The notes below the pieces were generated by a model. It saw only the letters and a list, made by a program, of their open reading frames with translations, was not told where the DNA came from and did no database searches. Shown here piece after piece: positions 36,983 through 46,182 of a stretch of DNA of 64,000 nt (position 1 is the stretch's first letter; every line of letters begins with the position of its first letter). Position numbers and translations under genes: made by a program. Origin of the DNA: Bacteroidaceae bacterium (GTDB lineage Bacteria; Bacteroidota; Bacteroidia; Bacteroidales; Bacteroidaceae); NCBI GenBank assembly GCA_017408685.1, contig JAFQUE010000018.1, forward strand, positions 1-64,000, given 5' to 3'.

Positions 36983-38212
36983 TTATTTGTTTTTCATTTC
37001 TCGTATTAACATACCTTTTGCAAAGTCTTTACCACTTACCTTACGGAAAGTTGTATAGCACAAGGTTGAACCAGGTGCACCTTCCTCAATGGCCATATAA
37101 CGATTATCCCAAATAAGATTCTTTATAGGTTCTATTATTCCTACTCGGTTGAGCTTTTGCGTTCCATCTTCTTTTTCAACAATCTCAAGAACCTCGAATT
37201 GTGTGTCTGGAGTTATCCCTTCCTTCATGCCAATAGATGCAGTCAGCGGTTCTGTTGTCAATAATGGAGTCTTTATACGGAACTCTTCATAATTCCTCTG
37301 CAAATCAACAATATTCTCATCTATAGCACGCTGACATGCCTTACGTACCATTATAACAGGTTCGTCCTCGTTAATTCCAAGAAACGAAGTCGTACCACCA
37401 CTACTTTCAACTTTGCCTACATATTTCAGTTTATAAGTTCCACGTGCATTGTCAAAGTTTGCCTTCTTAATATTATCAGGGAGTGAAGAGTACTGCTCTT
37501 GATAGAATAAGGCCGCCTGTTCATCTGTCCATTCCAGTTTATAAAGGAACGTATTTATTTTTACGCGGAAACCTTTAATTGTCTCTAACATATCTCCAAG
37601 GTTATCAGTAATATCATCAAAACTCATACCTGTAGAAATAGCCGCTACAGTACCCAAAACCCTCAAAACAGAACTGGCAGTTTTTGCACCTTTGTTCTTA
37701 TCGACGTATCTTATATCATTGACCAGGACAAAAGTATTGCCTATAAGTTCTTCGCCGGCATCCTGCAACAATGCATAACCTCTAGCAGAACGCATTGCAA
37801 GTTGCTTATCGAATTCCGAAGCATTGTAGAGTCCACGTTCTTTCACCAATTCCATATCACACTGTCCTGTATAATAATCACGATTGAACCACCGGGCCAC
37901 AAGACGACTCGCTACATTATTCTTCTCAAAGAATTCAGTGATATATGGATTCTCTTTTTTGCTTCCAGCGTTTCGCAACTTTTCATTAATATCCAGAACC
38001 TTAACGCTCAAATTATGATCATTGAACTTGTCCGGGACCGGAATTTGCATAAATGCCTCTTTAATTTCACTGGCAAATTGTTGTTCTGTATGATTTATCA
38101 ATATTGAATAAATTGAACTACGTTTATAGTCAAAATTCTCTACTAAAGATTGAGCAAACATCTGAGTAATTGATATCAACAAAAGCAATATCATTGTAAT
38201 TTTTATTCTCAT
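36983..38212 (-). CDS. Exported protein with FlgT-C/SH3-like C-terminus
   Basis: 409 residues. The signal peptide ends near residue 20 (MFAQS). The body is mostly helical. A 'G-alanine-rich' hydrophobic patch (SSVLRVLGTVAAISTGMSF, about 181-199) is followed by beta-rich segments (KGFRVKINTFLYKLEWTDEQ). The C-terminal ~80 residues (MKEGITPDTQFEVLEIVEKEDG, RVGIIEPI) have the layout of an SH3-like FlgT C-domain, with a 'G...GD.fev' strand and 'G.i.v' return. No family name recognised. It is the first gene after the broken WG-repeat gene (18-base gap). Confidence 0.65.
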   Translation of the reverse strand: MRIKITMILLLLISITQMFAQSLVENFDYKRSSIYSILINHTEQQFASEIKEAFMQIPVPDKFNDHNLSVKVLDINEKLRNAGSKKENPYITEFFEKNNVASRLVARWFNRDYYTGQCDMELVKERGLYNASEFDKQLAMRSARGYALLQDAGEELIGNTFVLVNDIRYVDKNKGAKTASSVLRVLGTVAAISTGMSFDDITDNLGDMLETIKGFRVKINTFLYKLEWTDEQAALFYQEQYSSLPDNIKKANFDNARGTYKLKYVGKVESSGGTTSFLGINEDEPVIMVRKACQRAIDENIVDLQRNYEEFRIKTPLLTTEPLTASIGMKEGITPDTQFEVLEIVEKEDGTQKLNRVGIIEPIKNLIWDNRYMAIEEGAPGSTLCYTTFRKVSGKDFAKGMLIREMKNK

Positions 38213-38230
38213 ATTTCCCGATTTGTTTTA

Positions 38231-39972
38231 TTAATAATCCCAATCATCTTCACTGATTATTGAATTCAGTCCGTAGGAACGATTCGTTTTAGTTACCTCA
38301 AGAAGAATCCTTTTTTTCTCACTGGCAGTAGGTATGCGACCATCGAATTTTGTCAGTTCACTTTTAATTGCTTCATAATAGATTTCAGAAACAGGCAAAT
38401 CAAAGACATAATTGTCATTCTCGTCAATAACATACCCGAAGTTCATCTTGCTTTCAGACTTGTTGAACTTTTTTATTGTCGTAATAGGTGTATTTGGACT
38501 AAAATATTGTGAATTATTTACTTGATTGTCTGCGACTTTAATAGATGGTGGAGTTACAAAAGAAAAGCCATCCTTAAAATTAGTTACATTCTTATACCCC
38601 ACTACCGACAATTGATTTGTAATCAAATTATAATGATAATACAACCCATCAATTCTTTTGACCCAGAAATGCTTTTGACCATACATTATAGGAAGTGTCA
38701 CATCTTCATATTCTATTGGGATAACGACTTCGTTATCTGTTGACAAAACACCCCATTTGCCGTTTTTCTTAACAGATACCAAATCAAATGAATTCTTTAA
38801 GACATCGTCGTATTCAAAAGGAATTATGACATCGCCATTGCGGTTGACACAACCAAATTTCCCTTCTTTCTTGACATTGAAAATTTCCTTGTCTGTCTTA
38901 TTAAGCGGAAAATCTATTGATAAAAAACCAGATAAATGACTTATAATATTATTCTGCTCATCAAAACATCCCATGTTCCGGCAGTTGTCTTGGCTGCCCA
39001 AAGAGAACAGTTTAATGAATGTTTTATAGAATTATATCCGCTACGAAGCACATTGCCTTTCTTATCTATAAAAGACCATGTTGCACCATTTACGGGTGCT
39101 ATATCTCCATTAAACTCACCATGAGTCCAAAATTCAATCTTCTCGTAAGGCGAATTAAACTCTGCAACATTAAAACTTTCTTTAGTCTTAATATTATAAT
39201 ATCCGCAAATCGTTTTTTTCTTCTTTGAAATATAATACCTCATCATATCACCTCTTGGTTCCATAATTGTATTATAAATATTGGGAGCGAGAAGTATCTG
39301 TCCATTGGCGTCAATGAGTCCAGCCTTAAAAATACTCAGCGGATATTTGCTAAAACCCATATAAGAACAATCGGTAATCAAAGTGTCCTTTGTATAATGA
39401 TACGAATACGCAAGTCTCTTGCCTTCATATAACGCCCCCCCTTCTGCATCGAAAGAGAACTCATACAATCCTTTGTAAAGAGGGTTAATCAATATTTTTC
39501 CATGAGCATCAATAATACCATATTTTGCATTAGCCATGTATGTACCATCTTCGCTTTTGGTAGCTTTACCGCCAAGTGCTATCAAAGCCTTTCCATAGGT
39601 ATTCAGTTTTGAGATATGAGAATACTTTACTGGCAATACAATCTCACCCTTGCTATTACAAAGCCCCATTTTCTTTCCACTTTTGATGAGATACATGTCT
39701 TTAGCCCACAATGAAATCTGTGAGTATTTTACAGGAAGAATCAAGTTGCCATTAATATCAAGCAGTCCAAATTTATCGGACTTTGAAACTATGGCAACAC
39801 CATCATTGAATGGAAGAGCATTGTCATAAAGACATTTAACAATTTCCTTTCCTTGACTGTTAACAAAACCGATTTTACCTTTATTGTTAACAAAAACCTT
39901 TAAATTTTGAGCTTGCGTTATCGAAACCATCTGGAGAAAGAACAAGCACAAAAGAACTCTTTTGATTTTCAT
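38231..39972 (-). pseudogene. WG-repeat exported protein, split by a one-base frameshift
   Basis: Two open frames, 39972-38941 (343 residues with a signal peptide ending near residue 21) and 39001-38231, together encode one WG-repeat protein of about 580 residues. Repeats such as GKIGFVNSQGKEIV, DKFGLLDINGNLILPVKYS, GKFGCVNRNGDVIIPFEYDDV and GKWGVLSTDNEVVIPIEYEDV run across both parts. The first frame ends TAGTWDV then LMSRIIL-stop; the other frame continues FDEQNNIISHLSGF. Adding one T to the run at 38963-38966 (AAAA on plus) joins them as TWDVFDEQNN. Either a recent loss, programmed slippage, or a sequence error. Confidence 0.78.
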
Positions 39973-40029
39973 AGCATATTATTGCCTATAGCTCCAGATT
40001 CGGCGGTAAAAACTAACCTAAAACGGCAT

Positions 40030-40306
40030 AAAAAAAAGACGTGGAACTGCTCTAGTCGCTTGTCCCACCCTTAGAGGCTTCTCGCATTGCCCGGTTTAGC
40101 AGAACAAGCAACGCGATAGACCACGCCCATATGCATATATCATCCTTTAATAAAAGGACGATAAGATACACACAACGGGAACATCTACGTTGCCTCATCC
40201 TTGACTAAACCTGAATTTTGCGAGAATTCCTAAAGGTCAAAGACAAGACGTAAGACGTCTTAAAAATATGTCGGAACCTTTCAAACAAAAAACATTAGTG
40301 AAAGGT
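40030..40306 (-). ncRNA. Candidate structured non-coding RNA, about 277 nt, family not assigned
   Basis: The boundaries come from a consensus promoter box at 40313-40320 and an intrinsic terminator. The terminator stem is GTGGGAC/GTTCCAC (40062-40068 with 40041-40047), followed by eight U. Inside, read 5' to 3', are perfect or near-perfect stems: GAACCTTTC/GAAAGGTTC, AAGACG/CGTCTT, TTGAC...GTCAA enclosing GAATT/AATTC, a ten-pair ATCGTCCTTT/AAAGGATGAT tetraloop hairpin, and CGCGTTGC/GCAATGCG. It shows no tmRNA, RNase P or SRP RNA landmark. A 6S-like or Bacteroidales-specific RNA, or a leader acting on the WG gene, is possible. Confidence 0.7.
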
Positions 40307-40312
40307 TCGTTG

Positions 40313-40320
40313 CAAATTTA
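40313..40320 (-). promoter_or_regulatory. -7 box of the structured RNA
   Basis: TAAATTTG on the minus strand is a full match to TAnnTTTG; start expected about seven bases further on, near 40306. No convincing -33 TTTG at the usual spacing. Confidence 0.55.
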
Positions 40321-40384
40321 ATACTTTTTTTCTTTTAAAACTATATGTGCAAAAAAGAATTAAAAAAAATGTAAATAAAAAGGC

Positions 40385-40400
40385 GACCCGGTAATGGGTC
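40385..40400 (-). terminator. Terminator of the 209-residue barrel gene
   Basis: GACCC/GGGTC arms with a 6-base loop, followed on the minus strand by GCCTTTTTATTT. The stem is short. Confidence 0.55.
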
Positions 40401-40431
40401 ACTATCCTCAAGTATCATTCAAACCACGGTG

Positions 40432-41061
40432 TCAGAGTTTATATGCCATTGTGACACCGAAGGCCATGTGGTAGAGACGCATTTTATCATGGAATTTCGC
40501 AAAGCCACGGCTAAACTCGAGTCCAAGAGCAAAATCGCCTATATCTACTCCTAACCCCAACAGGATTCCGGCGTCGAAACGGTCATATGTGTCAAAGACG
40601 CTTTTATAGACATCGTCAGCCACTTCGATATTTGTTCCGAAAAGTCCTGCAGAGAAATAAGGACCAACTTTGGCTGTGATATCAAAGGTCTCAAAAAAGT
40701 CAAGAGCATGCACCACGCTTGTCAAATCATATTTGTATGCGGCACATAGAGGGAACTGGACATAAGCCATACTTATCCTGCTGTCATAACCGACGTTCCT
40801 GTGGCTCCTGTCAATGAATTCAAGACCGGGAATGAAATAAAAGTCATCGTATACGTTCCATTCATACAGGACACCGAGTTTGTAAGAGAATGAACTGCTG
40901 AAACCGTCGGAATGTTTTCCTGTTACAAACGAGCCGCCAAGCCCCAATGTAGCAACAATTTTATTCTTCTCGGACATTCCATTCCATGGCAGGTTTCCTA
41001 CTTGGGCATTCATACCCAATGCCATTACTGACAATAAAATAGATGTAAAGAGTTTCTTCAT
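40432..41061 (-). CDS. Outer-membrane beta-barrel protein
   Basis: 209 residues. The signal peptide ends near residue 19 (GMNAQ). Strands alternate through YKLGVLYEW, YFIPGLEFIDR, LEFSRGFAKF and end GVTMAYKL. Closely similar in layout and phrases to the barrel at 32897, so probably a paralogue. It has its own promoter and terminator. Confidence 0.82.
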   Translation of the reverse strand: MKKLFTSILLSVMALGMNAQVGNLPWNGMSEKNKIVATLGLGGSFVTGKHSDGFSSSFSYKLGVLYEWNVYDDFYFIPGLEFIDRSHRNVGYDSRISMAYVQFPLCAAYKYDLTSVVHALDFFETFDITAKVGPYFSAGLFGTNIEVADDVYKSVFDTYDRFDAGILLGLGVDIGDFALGLEFSRGFAKFHDKMRLYHMAFGVTMAYKL

Positions 41062-41116
41062 AGCATATTTTTAAATTAAATTATCATTTTATGGACCTGG
41101 GAGGCGTTACCGAGTG

Positions 41117-41124
41117 CGAAGTTA
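41117..41124 (-). promoter_or_regulatory. -7 box of the 209-residue barrel gene
   Basis: TAACTTCG on the minus strand, a TAnnTTYG variant, 56 bases before the start. Confidence 0.4.
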
Positions 41125-41306
41125 AGAAAAATGGAGAGAATACACGCAACAACGAGCAAGAAACATAAGTTTGAATATTTCTCACGACTAACACAGCCCT
41201 ACCAAGGAAATTCTATAGTATGCATGATATGAACGAATATTTTAAAAAGAGAGAGATGTACGGAATATATTGGTTTAGGAACTGGGACAAAGAATGAAAA
41301 ACAAAT

Positions 41307-42641
41307 TTACTTACACCTTGCCGGCATAACCAATGTCTTTACCCCCTTTATTTTTTCCCCTGCTACTTTTTTCAGTACCTCGCGCATGCGGTTCATTTTC
41401 ACGGCAACGTATGAATAATCGGGGAACACCAGGATTGTGCCTACTTCGTCGGACTTCAAGCCTCCTTTTTTAATAAAGAACCCTGCGAGGTCGCCACGGC
41501 TGAGTTTGTCGCGTTTGCCTTTGCCCACATAAAGTGCTGTCCACTCCGGTGCGGGCGGCAATGTATTACGTTTGGGGAGCACATATTCTTCAAGTTCCGA
41601 TGGTACAAAATCGGGCAGTTCCTTGTTCTCGAATGTCATCATATACACCGAGCCTTGGGCCTCCCAACGCGCCGTGCGCCCGTTGCGGTGCGTGAAAGTG
41701 TCGGCCGAAAGGGCACGCTGGTAGTGGACAACATGCTTAACGTCCTTTATGTCGAGTCCACGCGCAGCAAGGTCGGTACTCACAAGGATATTCGAGCAAC
41801 CGCTTGTGAAGCGGTACAGTGCAAGTTCGCGTGCCTTCTGCTCCATTGCTCCATTGTAGGCGACACAGTGAAGTGAAGCCTTTGTCAGGTAGCGGTATAC
41901 CTCATCGACCGTCTCGCGAAAATTGCAGAAGACGATTGCCGGTTCTCCACCAAATGAACAAAGCAATGAAAATAGTTTCTCAAGACGTTTGTCGGGAGTG
42001 GTTGTTATTGTATAGAACGATGTACGCACGACTGGTTGCCCACCACCCTGCCTATAATCGAGTCTCCGGATATCGGAAGCACCGGCAAACTGCGGTATCT
42101 CATCGGTATCGGTAGCCGAGATGAGAAAACGTGATTTAACAGAAGGGAGTTTCTCAATGAGTTTTGACATCTCGTCCATGAAACCCATTTCAAGGCACTT
42201 GTCAAATTCATCTATGATGAGGTGTGTGCATTTGTCTACAGAAAAGGAAGAACGGTTCAAATGGTCGAGCAAACGGCCGGGAGTACCCACAATGAGTGAT
42301 GTGGACGCACCGCCGAGCGAAGCAATCTCCTGTTCCAACGGGCGACCGCCGTAGAGTGCAGTCATTTGGAAAGGGGTTGCCATGGCACGCCACACCTCGA
42401 ACACCTGACGGGCAAGTTCGCGCGACGGAAGCACTATTATGGTTTGCACACCACTGACGGAAACATCAAGGCGTCTGAGCAAAGGCAACAGGAATGCAAG
42501 CGTTTTGCCTGTTCCTGTGGGCGAGAGCAATACCATGCTGTCATTTTCACGGCAATGCTCCAAGGCTGCCGACTGCATTGGGTTAAGTTCTGTTATATTG
42601 AGCCTGCCAAGCGCAAGACGCTGCATTTCATTCAGCTTCAT
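41307..42641 (-). CDS. DEAD-box RNA helicase with DbpA-type RNA-binding C-terminus
   Basis: 444 residues from the ATG at 42641, which leaves no overlap with the sulfatase stop; an ATG at 42653 would overlap it by 10 bases. Motifs in order: Q-motif area ELNPMQSAAL, Walker A SPTGTGKT, PSRELA, GTPGRLLDHL, motif II DEFD in place of DEAD, SAT as ISATDTDE, motif V and VI STDLAARGLD and HRNGRTAR. The last ~70 residues (GKGKRDKLSRGDLAGFFIKKGGL) match the DbpA RRM-like domain, which in E. coli binds 23S rRNA helix 92. Likely ribosome assembly or RNA remodelling. Confidence 0.9.
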   Translation of the reverse strand: MKLNEMQRLALGRLNITELNPMQSAALEHCRENDSMVLLSPTGTGKTLAFLLPLLRRLDVSVSGVQTIIVLPSRELARQVFEVWRAMATPFQMTALYGGRPLEQEIASLGGASTSLIVGTPGRLLDHLNRSSFSVDKCTHLIIDEFDKCLEMGFMDEMSKLIEKLPSVKSRFLISATDTDEIPQFAGASDIRRLDYRQGGGQPVVRTSFYTITTTPDKRLEKLFSLLCSFGGEPAIVFCNFRETVDEVYRYLTKASLHCVAYNGAMEQKARELALYRFTSGCSNILVSTDLAARGLDIKDVKHVVHYQRALSADTFTHRNGRTARWEAQGSVYMMTFENKELPDFVPSELEEYVLPKRNTLPPAPEWTALYVGKGKRDKLSRGDLAGFFIKKGGLKSDEVGTILVFPDYSYVAVKMNRMREVLKKVAGEKIKGVKTLVMPARCK

Positions 42642-42643
42642 AT

Positions 42644-44215
42644 CTATCTGCATTCAATGTAATAACCTCTTGTATTCCGTATTCTTTCCAGTTCCCCCTT
42701 CAATCCATTGACAAGCGTTGGATATTCAGCGGCAACATTGTTGTTTTCATCAGATTCGCCGCCTGCCATCTTATATAATTGAGGTTCTGTAGAATAACCG
42801 GTCTCAATCTTCGGCCCCCACGGAACCATTGCCGGACCACCTTTGGGTTCAATATACTTCCACCCGAACATAATGAGAGAAAGTGTGTGGTTGGCAGCCA
42901 TTTCCACCGCAAATGGACGCCCGCCGTCATCGGCGCCAAGCCATGTATTCTTTTCTATCGGTGCACCGTCGGGCGAAAGGCGTTTTCCGCCACTGACACC
43001 GGCTATGCCGGCCATGACATCAAGAAAGTCTATCTGCGACACAAGCCCGTCTTTCACACCCGGTGTCTTAATCCTTGCGGGCCAATGTACTATGAATGGT
43101 ACACGTGTACCACCCTCGAATGTGCTGTACTTGCCGCCACGCAACTGCCCTGTGGGAGAATGGTCGCCTACAAGTTCTTCAGCACCGTCGGCATAGCCGT
43201 CATCAAGTACAGGACCGTTGTCACTGGTGAGTATAATCAATGTATTCTCGAGCACACCCTGTTCTTCGAGCGCACGCACTATTTCACCCACGCTCCAGTC
43301 GAACTGCTTAATGGCATCGCCACGCAACCCCATGGTGCTTGTTCCACGGAACCTTTCATGCGGAAAACGGGGAACATGTACATCATTGGTAGCAAAGTAC
43401 ATAAAGAACGGCCGTTCACCATTTGCCTTAATAAAGTCTACAGCCTTGTACGTTATGCTGTCGGCAATATTCTCATCTTTCCACAGCGCTGTTCCACCAC
43501 CCTTCATATAACCAATGCGCCCGATTCCGTTAACAATGGACATGTCATGCCCGTGCGAATGTTTGAGATTATATAACAGTTCAGGGTTATCGCGCCCGGT
43601 GGGTTCGCCTTCAAAATTCTGCCGATAACTGACATTAATCGGTGCAGAAGGGTCATAGTTGGCGACTTTTCCATTCTCGATGAACACACACGGTACCCTG
43701 TCGGCTGTTGCTGCCATAATGTAAGAATAATCGAAACCGATGTCTGCCAAGGCCGGCGAGATTTCACCGTTCCAATCCTGCTTGCCGGTCTCGGCACCAA
43801 GCCCCAAATGCCATTTTCCGAAGGCGGCAGTCGTGTAACCGGCCTCTTTGAAGACGTCGGCAACCGTATACTGTTCAGGGGTTATTATCATTGCAGCATT
43901 GCCGGCAGCCACGTCGGTACCCTGTTTGCGCCATGGATACTCTCCGGTGAGCAGAGAGTACCGCGAAGGGGTGCTGGTAGAAGCAACAGAATGGGCATTC
44001 GTAAAACGCAAACCATTTGCTGCCAGTTTATTGGCATTGGGAGTTTTAACACCCTTGGCACCATAACATTCAAGGTCTCCGAAACCCAAATCGTCGGCAT
44101 AAATGAGAACAACGTTCGGGCGAGTGTCTTCGACTATCTTTCCCACGCCCTGCGCTGTTGAAAACAGCGGAGAAACAAGCGAAAGGGAACATACCGCGAA
44201 TTCAATATTTCTCAT
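42644..44215 (-). CDS. Arylsulfatase-type S1 sulfatase, Ser-type
   Basis: 523 residues. A signal peptide ends near residue 22 (FSTAQG). The formylglycine site reads STPSR at 81-85, so it is the Ser-type matured by an anaerobic radical-SAM enzyme (anSME), which is not in this window. Metal-binding IYADDLGFGDLECYG near residue 38 and TSDNGP, and KWHLG are conserved. It removes sulfate from glycans, for example mucin or glycosaminoglycans; the substrate is not readable. The helicase gene follows on the same strand. Confidence 0.92.
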   Translation of the reverse strand: MRNIEFAVCSLSLVSPLFSTAQGVGKIVEDTRPNVVLIYADDLGFGDLECYGAKGVKTPNANKLAANGLRFTNAHSVASTSTPSRYSLLTGEYPWRKQGTDVAAGNAAMIITPEQYTVADVFKEAGYTTAAFGKWHLGLGAETGKQDWNGEISPALADIGFDYSYIMAATADRVPCVFIENGKVANYDPSAPINVSYRQNFEGEPTGRDNPELLYNLKHSHGHDMSIVNGIGRIGYMKGGGTALWKDENIADSITYKAVDFIKANGERPFFMYFATNDVHVPRFPHERFRGTSTMGLRGDAIKQFDWSVGEIVRALEEQGVLENTLIILTSDNGPVLDDGYADGAEELVGDHSPTGQLRGGKYSTFEGGTRVPFIVHWPARIKTPGVKDGLVSQIDFLDVMAGIAGVSGGKRLSPDGAPIEKNTWLGADDGGRPFAVEMAANHTLSLIMFGWKYIEPKGGPAMVPWGPKIETGYSTEPQLYKMAGGESDENNNVAAEYPTLVNGLKGELERIRNTRGYYIECR

Positions 44216-44406
44216 AAAAACTCATTCTTGGCACCAAAAATAATCTTTTTAACCAACTCACGCAAACAAGCATGGGTATTTTTTCATTCTCTGCCATTTT
44301 GGCACGGCTTGTCACAAAACAATCCTTTTTTACTGTTTTTGTCTGCCAAAAACCGCATTGGCAAACTATTTGTTATAAGTAGAAACAGAAAAAAACACTT
44401 TGAGAC

Positions 44407-44994
44407 ATGAGCGAAAAAGATAAAGAAATTATGGACGAAGCCGCAAACATGAATGCAGGCACCAATGATGAGAATGTACAGGAGAGCACAGAGCAGGGAA
44501 ACACCGAACCTGAACAGGAACTCTCAAGCGAGGAAAGGTTGCAGAATGAACTTGATGAAGCGAACGCGAAGATTGCAGCTTTGGAGGACAGGAACCTTCG
44601 CCAGATGGCCGAGTTTGACAACTATCGCAAACGTACCATGAAGGAAAAAGTCGAGCTCATAAAGAACGGTGGAGAACGCACCATAGAGTCGATACTGCCC
44701 GTCCTCGACGATTTTGAACGCGCCATAAGCAACATGGCTAAAGACGAGAAATGCGCCGAAATGCTGACAGGAGTGGAACTCATATACAACAAGTTTGTAG
44801 GAATTCTCAAACAGAATGGCCTGCAGAAAATTGAGACAGAAGGCATGGAGTTCAATACTGATTACCATGAGGCCATAGCAATGATTCCCGCGCCGGAAGA
44901 GAGTCTCAAAGGCAAGGTGCTTGACTGTGTACAGCCGGGATATATGTTGAATGAAAAAGTAATACGCCACGCAAAGGTTGCCGTGGGCGAATAA
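44407..44994 (+). CDS. grpE: GrpE nucleotide exchange factor
   Basis: 195 residues. An acidic N-terminal stretch (about 15-45) and a long coiled coil (about 45-100) precede the beta domain with [28 protein letters not shown] and the closing [11 protein letters not shown]. GrpE releases ADP from DnaK. dnaJ follows after 11 bases; dnaK is not in the window. Confidence 0.95.
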   Translation: MSEKDKEIMDEAANMNAGTNDENVQESTEQGNTEPEQELSSEERLQNELDEANAKIAALEDRNLRQMAEFDNYRKRTMKEKVELIKNGGERTIESILPVLDDFERAISNMAKDEKCAEMLTGVELIYNKFVGILKQNGLQKIETEGMEFNTDYHEAIAMIPAPEESLKGKVLDCVQPGYMLNEKVIRHAKVAVGE

Positions 44995-45005
44995 CATACA
45001 AGAAT

Positions 45006-46166
45006 ATGGCAAAACGAGACTACTATGAAGTGCTTGGCGTGGACAAGAACGCGTCGGCCGATGAAATAAAGAAAGCCTATCGCAAGATAGCAATCAAATA
45101 CCACCCTGACAAGAACCCGGGTGACAAGGACGCCGAGGAGAAGTTCAAGGAGGCTGCCGAAGCGTACAGCGTACTCAAGGACCCTGAAAAGAAAGCGCAG
45201 TATGACCAGTTCGGGCACGCAGGAGTGAACGGCGGTGCCGGCGGTTTCGGCGGAGGAGGAATGGACATGGACGACATATTCTCAATGTTCGGAGACATAT
45301 TCGGCGGCAGGGGATTTGGAGGCTTCGGAGGCTTTGGCGGTTTCGGTGGAGGCGGAGGCGGAGGCCGACAGCAGCAACGTTTCCGCGGTTCCGACCTCAG
45401 AGTGAAGGTAAAGTTGAACCTGAACGAGATTTCCGAAGGCGTAACAAAGAAGTTCAAACTAAAAAAGAACGTTGTGTGCCCCCATTGTAACGGCAGCGGC
45501 GCCGAAGGCAACTCTACCGAGACATGTCCCGAGTGCAACGGAACAGGACGCACAATGCGCACCGTGCGCACACCGTTCGGAATAATGAACAGTGAAACAA
45601 CATGCCAAAGATGTAATGGCGAGGGCAAGATTATAAAGAACAAGTGCCCCCACTGCAATGGCGAGGGAGTAATACCCGGCGAGGAGGTTGTTGAAGCAAA
45701 CATCCCCGCAGGTGTTCAGGAGGGCATGGCACTCACCATGCGAGGCAAAGGAAATGCAGGAAAGCACAACGGCATACCGGGCGATTTGCAGATTATAATT
45801 GAAGAGGAGGACCACCCTACACTCATACGTCAGGAGAACGACCTGATATTCAACCTGTTGCTAGACATACCGACTGCTACACTTGGCGGCACCGTAGAGG
45901 TACCCACCATAGACGGCAAGGCAAAGGTAACAATTGAACCGGGAACACAGCCCGGCAAGGTAATGCGCCTGCGAGGAAAGGGACTTCCCGTGCTCAACGG
46001 TTACGGACGCGGTGACATAATCATAAACATCAGCATTTACATTCCCGAGACATTGTCGAAGGACGAGAAGAAGAGTATTGAGAAGTTCAGGGATTCCGAA
46101 AACTTCAGACCCAGTGTGGGAATAAAGGAAAAGATATTCCGCCGCTTCAAGAACTTCTTCGACTAA
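45006..46166 (+). CDS. dnaJ: Chaperone DnaJ
   Basis: 386 residues. J domain with HPD at residues 33-35. A long Gly/Phe region follows, including an extended run of glycines around 75-120. Four zinc-finger repeats [24 protein letters not shown] and CPHCNGEG come next, then the C-terminal substrate-binding domains ([15 protein letters not shown]). It presents clients to DnaK. It lies 11 bases after grpE and 16 bases before folC. Confidence 0.97.
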   Translation: MAKRDYYEVLGVDKNASADEIKKAYRKIAIKYHPDKNPGDKDAEEKFKEAAEAYSVLKDPEKKAQYDQFGHAGVNGGAGGFGGGGMDMDDIFSMFGDIFGGRGFGGFGGFGGFGGGGGGGRQQQRFRGSDLRVKVKLNLNEISEGVTKKFKLKKNVVCPHCNGSGAEGNSTETCPECNGTGRTMRTVRTPFGIMNSETTCQRCNGEGKIIKNKCPHCNGEGVIPGEEVVEANIPAGVQEGMALTMRGKGNAGKHNGIPGDLQIIIEEEDHPTLIRQENDLIFNLLLDIPTATLGGTVEVPTIDGKAKVTIEPGTQPGKVMRLRGKGLPVLNGYGRGDIIINISIYIPETLSKDEKKSIEKFRDSENFRPSVGIKEKIFRRFKNFFD

Positions 46167-46182
46167 CACACAAAAAGACAAT

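Larger units (their letters stand above)
39973..40431. other. 459-bp gene-free region that holds the structured RNA candidate
   Basis: No open frame with coding character on either strand. Read on the minus strand it contains, in order, the barrel gene's terminator, a promoter, the structured RNA described separately and its terminator, then 57 bases before the WG-repeat start. Confidence 0.7.

Noticed and set aside
40030..40306. RNase P, tmRNA or SRP RNA as identity of the structured RNA
   Set aside because: None of their conserved landmarks (RNase P core GGAAAGUCC-type segment, tmRNA acceptor end with CCA and T-loop, SRP GGAA/GCAG apical loop) could be found.
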